Shown: positions 6,246 to 10,715 of the stretch, piece after piece
Position numbering within the stretch: the first letter of the stretch is position 1
How the letters are laid out: every line of letters starts with the position of its first letter
NCBI GenBank assembly: GCA_029976905.1
Contig: JAPOLW010000084.1
Coordinates: 1-10,715, forward strand
DNA length: 10,715 bases
Direction: 5' to 3'
Origin: a bacterium
GTDB taxonomy: Bacteria; Desulfobacterota; Binatia; UBA12015
Notes under the pieces: model-generated
What the model was told of the DNA's origin: nothing
What the model saw: only the letters and a program-made list of their open reading frames with translations
Databases searched by the model: none
Translations under genes and position numbers: made by a program

Positions 6246-6279
6246 GGATCTCCTCTCTTTCATGGGCGGGAGGCTTACC

Positions 6280-7260
6280 ATGGGGACCGCAGCCGTGATA
6301 GGGACCGGCATGGCGCGGTTTGATCGGAAGTCGACGGCAGAGGACGTAAGCGCAGGCATCGATCTCGAGGGCCGCACGGCCGTGGTGACGGGCGCCAATG
6401 CGGGCATCGGTCTGGAGACGGCGCGCGTCCTCGCTTCGCGCGGGGCACGGGTCGTCATGGCGTGCCGTGATCTCGGCAAGGCGGCCGATGCCCGGAGCCG
6501 TCTCGTGCGCGAATCGGGCGGGGAACTCGACGAGGGTGCCTTCGAGTTGCGCGCGCTCGACCTTGCTTCGCTGGATTCGGTGCGCTCCTTTGCCGCCGCC
6601 CTGGCGGCCGAAGAGCGTCCCGTGCATCTGCTGGTGAACAACGCCGGCATCATGATCCCAGATCGTCGCGAGACCTCCGATGGATTCGAGGCCCACTTCG
6701 GCACGAACCACCTCGGCCATTTTCTGCTCACGCTTTCGTTGCTCGACAATCTCCGTGCGGGTGCGCCAGCTCGGGTGATCAACGTCGCGTCGGAGGCGAT
6801 GCAGATGTCGGGTTTGACCGAGGAGCTCGACGATCTGAATTGGGAGCGCAAGAAGTGGCGGGGCTGGCAGGCCTACGGCAGCTCCAAGCTCATGAACCTC
6901 ATGTTCACGCGGGCCCTGCATCGTCGTGTCTGCGGGGAGGGAATCGTCTCCAACGCATTGCATCCGGGAATCGTGCGCACCGAGTTGGCGCGCTCCCAGC
7001 CGTGGCCCTTCCTCTTCCTTGGGTTGCTGGCGTGGCCCTGGATGAAGGAGGTCGGCGCCGGCGCGGCCACCAGCGTGTATCTGGCGACGGCCTCCGAACT
7101 CGAGTCCGAGGGGGGCGGCTATTTTGCCGATTGCGCGCCGACCCGGGCGCCGGCACTGGCCGGGCGCGAAGATTTGCAGGAGCGACTCTGGCAGCTCAGC
7201 GCCGAACTGACTGGAGTCTTCGATCCACCGGCCGCTCAGACCTCCGAGGGGACGCCGTAG
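6280..7260 (+). CDS. short-chain dehydrogenase/reductase, retinol-dehydrogenase-like
   Basis: The 326-residue protein is a classical-type SDR oxidoreductase using NAD(P)H. The dinucleotide-binding motif TGANAGIG is at 37-44, NNAG at 120-123, a Ser near 171 in VINVASE, and the catalytic YGSSK at 199-203. The length, the GIDL lead-in before the first strand, HPGIVRTEL and the ending GGYFADC place it near the RDH11-14/WWOX-like bacterial SDRs acting on hydrophobic alcohols or aldehydes; the actual substrate is unknown. ATG 6280 has GGGAGG 6 nt upstream. ATG 6310 (MARFDRKSTAEDV) also fits the start of homologues, with a weaker GGGA, and is a real alternative. The last 25 bp overlap the end of the convergent sulfotransferase gene. 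Confidence 0.88.
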   Translation: MGTAAVIGTGMARFDRKSTAEDVSAGIDLEGRTAVVTGANAGIGLETARVLASRGARVVMACRDLGKAADARSRLVRESGGELDEGAFELRALDLASLDSVRSFAAALAAEERPVHLLVNNAGIMIPDRRETSDGFEAHFGTNHLGHFLLTLSLLDNLRAGAPARVINVASEAMQMSGLTEELDDLNWERKKWRGWQAYGSSKLMNLMFTRALHRRVCGEGIVSNALHPGIVRTELARSQPWPFLFLGLLAWPWMKEVGAGAATSVYLATASELESEGGGYFADCAPTRAPALAGREDLQERLWQLSAELTGVFDPPAAQTSEGTP

Positions 7261-8480
7261 CGCTCTTGATAGGCGGCGTGGAGGGCACGCTCGCGGGCGA
7301 GGTCGAGGCCGGTGTCGGCGAAATCGTATTCGTGCCGCGCGCGCTCACTGCGCGGGCGGGCTGCGAGCCGGGCACGCAGGCGTGCGGCGAAGGCTTCGGT
7401 GAAGTCGATTTCGTAGTGCGCATAGATCTTTCGCACCGTGGTGATCGGATCGGCGACGAGGTCTGCATAGCGTAGGTCGAGGATCTGCCCGTTGGGAATC
7501 GTACCCTCGTCGCGCAGCTTCGAGAGATTCTCCATCTGGTAGGCGAAGCCGAATGCCATGGTTGCGACGATGTTCGCGTAGTCCACGTAATCGCTTCGCA
7601 TCCAGCGCAGCGAAGCCATGAGGTTTGCGAGCGAACCGACGACCCGCAGGGGGTCGCGGTGTGGAAGGACGACGCGCGCATCGGGGTAGACGGAGAAGAG
7701 TGTCGGCAGCAGATGAAGGTGGCTCGGCGCCTTGAGCACCCAGCGCGCTCGGCGGTGGCGGGACTGCAGAAGCTGCAGCAGGCGGCGGTGATAGCGGTAG
7801 ATGGGCGCAAGGTCGTGGGAGCTCGTCCAGGTCAGGTAGCTTGGGACGTCGAACTCGCCGATCCATTTGTCGGTCGCGAATTGGTGGGCGAACAGGAAGA
7901 TGCACTCGTTGGGGAGGTGTCCGGCGACCTCTTGCATGCTGGGGAAGGCGGGCACGATCTCGTCCATGATCGAGATCTCGCGGTGGGCGGCCGCGATGCG
8001 CGGGTCGGTGCCGTAGGTGGCGGGCTCCGGGGGCGGGACGGGGTACATCATCTCCCAGAGCAGCGGCACGCGGTTGTCGGGGTCTTCGGCGAGGAGTTCG
8101 TGCAGGAAGGTCGTGCCTGCGCGGCCGAGGCCGGTGACGACGAGGGGAGCTTCGATGGACTGATCCTCCACCCCGGGGTGTCGCGCGATGTGGTCTTCGA
8201 TGCGCAGGCGGTTCACGAGCAGACGCTGGACCTCGCTGCGCGCGAGTAGCCGGCCGGTAAGGGTGAGGCGTGCCTCCTCCTCGAGCGCGCGTAGAAAGAC
8301 CGACAAGGGCTCGCGGAACCAGCTGTCACCGAAGTCGTCGAGGCCGCTGGTGGCGACGGCCGCTTCGAGGATGGTGGATGCGTCGAGGGAGATCAGCGAA
8401 CGGCCGTCGTCGCCGAGGTTGGCACCAAGCGTGTCCAGTCGCTCGACCCACGATGCGCGGGGCGGAGGCGTCCACGTCAT
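7236..8480 (-). CDS. sulfotransferase family protein (Sulfotransfer_3 type)
   Basis: The 414-residue product fits the PAPS-dependent sulfotransferase-like family common in mycobacteria and deltaproteobacterial lineages. The 5'-phosphosulfate-binding loop VVTGLGRAGTTFLHELL lies near 114-130. A 3'-phosphate-binding block LPHRDPLRVVGSLANL follows around 268-283, after KAPSHLHLLPTLFSVYPDA. Members transfer sulfate from PAPS to hydroxyl groups of lipids or small molecules, but many are only assigned by fold and the acceptor is unknown. The start ATG 8480 has GGAG 8 nt upstream. It converges on the SDR gene with a 25-bp tail overlap, and the small membrane protein gene lies 115 bp upstream on the same strand. 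An SDR beside a sulfotransferase could modify the same lipid or alcohol, but that is inference only. Confidence 0.85.
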   Translation of the reverse strand: MTWTPPPRASWVERLDTLGANLGDDGRSLISLDASTILEAAVATSGLDDFGDSWFREPLSVFLRALEEEARLTLTGRLLARSEVQRLLVNRLRIEDHIARHPGVEDQSIEAPLVVTGLGRAGTTFLHELLAEDPDNRVPLLWEMMYPVPPPEPATYGTDPRIAAAHREISIMDEIVPAFPSMQEVAGHLPNECIFLFAHQFATDKWIGEFDVPSYLTWTSSHDLAPIYRYHRRLLQLLQSRHRRARWVLKAPSHLHLLPTLFSVYPDARVVLPHRDPLRVVGSLANLMASLRWMRSDYVDYANIVATMAFGFAYQMENLSKLRDEGTIPNGQILDLRYADLVADPITTVRKIYAHYEIDFTEAFAARLRARLAARPRSERARHEYDFADTGLDLARERALHAAYQERYGVPSEV

Positions 8481-8595
8481 GGCCGCCGCTCCGGCGTTCG
8501 TACTTCGGCGTGTCCCGATGGTCGTGAGAGGGGTGCGCTCCGGGCGGCGGCGGTGCGGAGTCGCTTCGCCGGAGGCTCCCCGGTGCCCCGGTCGT

Positions 8596-8949
8596 TCAGC
8601 GGCCAGCCTCCGCCCGGACGTACTCGCGCACCGCCCAGGCGATCGTCAACACCGCGAGTGCGAACATCGGCCATCCGCTGCGATCCTGGCCGAACACGAA
8701 GATGAGAGACAGAGCCCCGAAGAGCATCACCCCGAGGATGCCGCCGAGCACGAGTAAGGGGGGTAGGGCGCGGCTCCATTCGCCGGCCTCGATGACGGTC
8801 TTCAGGCGCCCGAAGGGCGTCGCTGCGACCGGGAGCGACGCCGCCTCCGCGGGTCGCGGGGCCGACACCGGAGGGCGCCGTGCCATCGCGATGCCGCCGA
8901 AAAGAGCCAAAAGCGCGCAGGCGAGGGTCGCCGCCGTGAAGACACCCAT
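8596..8949 (-). CDS. small membrane protein with about three TM segments, function unknown
   Basis: The 117-residue product has hydrophobic segments at about 3-22, 62-86 and 92-107. A Pro/Ala-rich connector (26-45) and a short amphipathic stretch GRLKTVIEAGEWSRAL separate the first two; the C-terminus is charged (REYVRAEAGR). I do not recognise a family. ATG 8949 is preceded by AAAGGAA 3-4 nt upstream, a usable ribosome binding site. The gene is divergent from smpB and lies upstream of the sulfotransferase gene on the same strand, so they may share a transcript. The hydrophobic pattern argues that this frame is real rather than the opposite-strand open frame. Confidence 0.6.
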   Translation of the reverse strand: MGVFTAATLACALLALFGGIAMARRPPVSAPRPAEAASLPVAATPFGRLKTVIEAGEWSRALPPLLVLGGILGVMLFGALSLIFVFGQDRSGWPMFALAVLTIAWAVREYVRAEAGR

Positions 8950-9044
8950 GACTTCCTTTGTAGCGCGTCGTGGCCGCCCGCCAAATGCCCGGTGGCCGGC
9001 CTGGCTGTCCGGGCGTCCGGTCCTGTGTTATCCCGGGAACGGCT

Positions 9045-9521
9045 ATGGCGCACGGCGAGGGTGAAAAGAACATCAGCGTCAACCGCAAGGCCCGCCACGA
9101 CTACTTCATCGAGGAAACCTGTGAGGCGGGCCTCGTTCTGCTCGGCCCCGAGGTGAAGTCGCTACGCGACGGGAAGGTGAACCTCCGCGACTCCTATGCG
9201 CGCTTGACGCGCTCTGGCGAGCTGATTCTGGTCGGCGTGCACATCTCCCCCTACGGCTTCGCCGGCCGCGAAGCTCCCGACCCGGATCGCCCCCGCAAGC
9301 TCCTCATGCACCGCCGGGAGATCGACCGGCTCGCTGGCAAGATCCGCGAGCGCGGGTTCACCCTGGTGCCGACGCGGCTCTACTTCAAGAAGGGGCGGGC
9401 GAAGGTCGAGCTGGGTCTCGCCCGCGGCAAGGAGCGCCACGACAAGCGTGAGGATCTTCGCAAGGCCGAAAGCCGCCGGGAGATCGATCGTGCGATGAAG
9501 GCGTCGCGCCAGGGTCGCTGA
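9045..9521 (+). CDS. smpB: SsrA-binding protein SmpB
   Basis: The 158-residue protein is SmpB, which binds the tRNA-like domain of tmRNA and places it in the A site of stalled ribosomes. Signature blocks: NRKARHDYFIEET, GLVLLGPEVKSLRDGKVNLRDSY, HISPYGFAG, RKLLMHRREIDRL, YFKKGRAKVELGLARGKERHDKRE and the basic C-terminal tail DRAMKASRQGR. The tail is the part that enters the mRNA channel. Length is typical. ATG 9045 gives the expected N-terminus; CGGGAA about 5 nt upstream is a modest ribosome binding site. Its RNA partner, ssrA, begins 207 bp downstream on the same strand. Confidence 0.96.
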   Translation: MAHGEGEKNISVNRKARHDYFIEETCEAGLVLLGPEVKSLRDGKVNLRDSYARLTRSGELILVGVHISPYGFAGREAPDPDRPRKLLMHRREIDRLAGKIRERGFTLVPTRLYFKKGRAKVELGLARGKERHDKREDLRKAESRREIDRAMKASRQGR

Positions 9522-9523
9522 AC

Positions 9524-9566
9524 CTCGCCGTGCCGCGGGTGCGGGGGCTGGTCGGAGCACGGCGGG
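9524..9566 (+). terminator. large-loop hairpin after smpB
   Basis: CGCCGTGC (9526-9533) pairs perfectly with GCACGGCG (9557-9564), extended by C-G and T-G pairs, around a 23-nt G-rich loop. It begins just after the smpB stop, where a terminator is expected, but the loop is large and no T-run follows. Confidence 0.25.
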
Positions 9567-9620
9567 CGGGGCAGGCGAGTCGGGGGAAGGGGGCTGGGCC
9601 CGCGGGCCGGCTCGTCCTCG

Positions 9621-9643
9621 AACGGCGACCGTCGAGCGCCGTT
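9621..9643 (+). terminator. hairpin between smpB and ssrA
   Basis: AACGGCG (9621-9627) pairs with CGCCGTT (9637-9643) around a 9-nt loop. It could end smpB transcription before the ssrA promoter. No T-run follows directly; TTTT appears only some 25 nt later. A 12-bp palindrome GGCCCGCGGGCC lies just upstream at 9597-9608. Confidence 0.3.
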
Positions 9644-9683
9644 TCGAAGACCGTAGAAGGCGCGAGTTTTCCGCATTCGCCCC

Positions 9684-9712
9684 TTCCACCCGGGCCCGGT
9701 CGTGGTTAGACT
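9684..9712 (+). promoter_or_regulatory. candidate ssrA promoter
   Basis: TTCCAC (9684-9689) and TAGACT (9707-9712) are separated by 17 bp and lie about 16 bp before the mature tmRNA 5' end, consistent with a short precursor trimmed by RNase P. Both boxes are weak matches to the sigma-70 consensus. Confidence 0.3.
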
Positions 9713-9728
9713 TTCCAACGTCGCTAAT

Positions 9729-10084
9729 GGGGGCGACCAGGTTTCGACGGAGGTCTACGAGGTCGGGAGTTGCACGCCGAGGATCCGGGTTGGCCTCGTT
9801 AATCATCCCGGGCTGCAAACTAACTGCAGACAATTTTTACCACCTCCAGGCGGCTTAGTTCCGCTTGGCGCTCACCCGGTCGGCTCCCAACCGGCTGACG
9901 TGAGTGTCATTTAATTGGGATCGGGCACACGCCGCAGCCAGGAGGCGCGGGCCTTAAACTTTCCAGGCTGGCCGCAAGAATCCCGCTCACGGGAGCCGAA
10001 GCGGTGAGATCAAAACGTGAGCTAAGCGTGTAGTAGCTATCGGCTGAGTGCTTTCGGACGGGGGTTCGATTCCCCCCGCCTCCA
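9729..10084 (+). ncRNA. ssrA: transfer-messenger RNA (tmRNA)
   Basis: The gene encodes one-piece tmRNA of 356 nt, which with SmpB rescues stalled ribosomes and tags the nascent chain. The 5' end GGGGGCGACCAGGTTTCGAC is the conserved tmRNA start. The acceptor stem pairs 9729-9735 with 10077-10083 (one G-U wobble), and the T arm is five G-C pairs (10060-10064 with 10072-10076) around TTCGATT. A10084 is the discriminator; the following bases are CTT, so CCA is not encoded and must be added after transcription. A PK1-type pseudoknot is visible: stem one 9778-9783 with 9795-9799 (one bulged A), stem two CCGGG (9786-9790) with CCCGG (9808-9812). The tag frame lies at 9827-9859. It sits just downstream of smpB. 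Confidence 0.96.
9827..9859 (+). other. ssrA: tmRNA tag reading frame, peptide ADNFYHLQAA
   Basis: The resume codon is GCA (9827-9829), and the frame reads A-D-N-F-Y-H-L-Q-A-A followed by TAG (9857-9859). The start A-D-N-F resembles known proteobacterial tags and the ending A-A is the universal protease signal. The residue before it is Gln rather than the usual Leu or Val. The alternative GCA at 9816-9818 hits a stop after two codons. Confidence 0.85.
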
Positions 10085-10100
10085 CTTCTTTTCGACCCTC

Positions 10101-10134
10101 CCTGCTGACCGATTTTCCTTGATCGGTCGGCGGG
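10101..10134 (+). terminator. 13-bp stem-loop after ssrA
   Basis: Bases 10101-10113 pair with 10122-10134 along all 13 positions, with two T-G wobbles and an 8-nt loop TTTCCTTG. It starts 16 nt after the tmRNA 3' end. Only TT follows the stem, so it is either a weakly T-supported terminator or a processing and stability element for the tmRNA precursor. Confidence 0.55.
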
Positions 10135-10256
10135 TTGCAGGTTCAGGCCCGGGCCGGCCCCAGTCTTGGCAATGGCCAGTTCGGGTTCAGCTGAATCTGG
10201 ACCATTTCGGGATCTGAGATAAGAGATGCCCCCGGCCCAACGGGAAGGAGAAACCG

Positions 10257-10625
10257 ATGGGAAAGGGAGCAGGACCGCAGAAGGTCGTCCGGGAGATTCA
10301 GCGGCGGACACGACGCCGCTTCTCGGCGGAGGAGAAGATCCGCATCGTCCTCGAAGGACTCCGAGGCGAGCAGAGCATCGCGGAGCTGTGCCGTCGCGAA
10401 GGGCTCGCGCCGAATCTCTACTACCGGTGGTCGAAGGAGTTTCTGGAAGCCGGGAAGAAGCGGCTCCTGGGCGACACGAAGCGCGAGGCGACGGCCCCGG
10501 AGGTGAAGGAGCTTCGCGACGAGAACTCTCGCCTGAAGCTCGCTCTGGCGGAAACCGTGCTGGAGAACCGGATCCTCAAAAGGGGGTTGCTGGGCTCCGG
10601 GATCGACGACGGTGCGAGCGATTGA
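10257..10625 (+). CDS. IS3-family transposase OrfA (HTH protein)
   Basis: The 122-residue OrfA carries a helix-turn-helix at about 23-60 (FSAEEKIRIVLEGL, then SIAELCRREGL and NLYYRWSKEF), which binds the element's terminal repeats. Residues about 80-112 form a leucine-zipper-like coiled coil (ELRDENSRLKLALAETVLENRILKR) used for multimerisation with OrfAB. ATG 10257 has AAGGAG 6 nt upstream, an excellent ribosome binding site. The TGA stop overlaps the TTG of OrfB as TTGA. I see no canonical slippery heptamer in frame near the end (the nearest run is AAAAGGGGG at 10578-10586), so coupling or an unusual frameshift may produce OrfB. The last residues (GIDDGASD) lie in the edge duplication. Confidence 0.88.
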   Translation: MGKGAGPQKVVREIQRRTRRRFSAEEKIRIVLEGLRGEQSIAELCRREGLAPNLYYRWSKEFLEAGKKRLLGDTKREATAPEVKELRDENSRLKLALAETVLENRILKRGLLGSGIDDGASD

Positions 10626-10703
10626 CGGCGGCGGAGAAGCGGGAGGTGATCCGGGATCGACGACGGTGCGAGCGATTGACGGCGGCGGAGAAGCGGGAGG
10701 TGC
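10596..10703. repeat. 54-bp tandem duplication spanning the OrfA/OrfB junction
   Basis: Bases 10596-10648 recur at 10650-10702 without mismatch, giving a period of 54 bp; the flanking base differs (A at 10649, C at 10703) and TCCG after it also matches. In the OrfB frame the block keeps phase and repeats TAAEKREV. It lies within 120 bp of the window end inside a probable multicopy element. Confidence 0.9.
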
Positions 10704-10715
10704 TCCGTCTGGTCG
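10622..10715 (+). CDS. IS3-family transposase OrfB, N-terminus only (partial)
   Basis: From TTG 10622 the frame reads LTAAEKREVIRDRRRCER and then a second LTAAEKREVLRLV to the window end. IS3-family OrfB proteins of this group typically start with one TAAEKREV-like segment followed by an HTH, so the first or second copy is surplus. The TTG overlaps the OrfA stop in the -1 frame. The DDE catalytic core is beyond the window. The second TTG (10676) is an alternative start. If the duplication is real, the N-terminus is lengthened by 18 residues. Confidence 0.6.
   Translation, partial: MTAAEKREVIRDRRRCERLTAAEKREVLRLV

Larger units (their letters stand above)
10192..10715 (+). mobile_element. IS3-family insertion sequence, left part (cut by window end)
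   Basis: OrfA and the start of OrfB of an IS3-family element are present. The left end is placed at TGAATCTGGACC (10192 onward), because IS3 inverted repeats begin with TG and the short leader to OrfA has the expected length. This boundary is inferred, since the right inverted repeat and target duplication lie outside the window. A 10-bp palindrome TTCAGCTGAA (10186-10195) spans the proposed junction. The insertion lies downstream of ssrA and its hairpin and does not interrupt any gene I can see. Confidence 0.75.

Noticed and set aside
5983..6963. Minus-strand open frame extending over the lipoprotein start into the SDR gene
   Set aside because: The SDR motifs are on the plus strand and the lipoprotein uses another frame with a clear signal peptide at 6245.
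7659..8249. Plus-strand open frame inside the sulfotransferase gene
   Set aside because: The minus strand carries the PAPS-binding loop and family blocks; the plus frame has none.
10050..10090. Phage attachment site in the ssrA 3' end
   Set aside because: No integrase, no second copy of the tmRNA 3' end and no phage genes are visible in the window.
9907..10311. Minus-strand open frame across the tmRNA and IS left end
   Set aside because: It runs through a structured RNA gene and an IS boundary; chance frame.
10570..10600. Programmed -1 frameshift site for OrfAB
   Set aside because: The AAAAGGGGG run is not in the phase needed for a canonical slippery heptamer; a coupled TTGA overlap is the simpler reading.

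Overview
The window is GC-rich and densely packed with genes. By gene content it comes from a high-GC Gram-negative bacterium. Two lipobox lipoproteins, a Sulfotransfer_3-type sulfotransferase, a retinol-dehydrogenase-like SDR and the spelling of the tmRNA tag together suggest a deltaproteobacterial-type lineage (Myxococcota, Desulfobacterota or Binatota-like). That placement is inference; no rRNA or other decisive marker is present. Short tandem duplications at both extreme ends, plus an unfinished insertion sequence at the right end, suggest a draft or metagenomic contig that broke in repeats.

Layout. 1-213: open frame, possibly the tail of an upstream gene, carrying a 42-bp tandem repeat. 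210-929 (+): N-formylglutamate amidohydrolase-family protein. 1002-1448 (-): PKD-domain lipoprotein. 1591-2529 (+): formyltransferase resembling the 10-formyl-THF hydrolase domain of FDH/ALDH1L1 more than classical Fmt. 2623-3291 (+): deoxynucleoside kinase. 3428-5212 (+): a single-frame PanB-PanC fusion. 5269-5658 (+): PanD. 5655-6245 (-): lipoprotein with two similar tandem domains. 6280-7260 (+): SDR oxidoreductase. 7236-8480 (-): sulfotransferase. 8596-8949 (-): small three-TM membrane protein. 9045-9521 (+): SmpB. 9729-10084 (+): tmRNA (ssrA). 10192-end (+): left part of an IS3-family element with OrfA and the start of OrfB.

Functional themes. The centre is a vitamin B5 module. The PanBC fusion makes ketopantoate and ligates pantoate to beta-alanine, and PanD supplies the beta-alanine. 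Ketopantoate reductase (PanE or IlvC activity) is not in the window. PanB uses methylene-tetrahydrofolate, so the upstream formyl-THF enzyme shares the one-carbon pool; a functional link is inference. The right part holds the trans-translation pair smpB-ssrA in the same orientation. The tmRNA encodes the tag ADNFYHLQAA, whose ending (LQAA) is less usual than ALAA or VAA.

Most notable: the bacterial panB-panC fusion, a possible hairpin covering its ribosome binding site, the atypical tmRNA tag, the active-site change in the formyltransferase, the overlapping gene tails (shared CTAG stop; 25-bp overlap), and the edge duplications. I found no CRISPR array, phage, toxin-antitoxin or other defence system.
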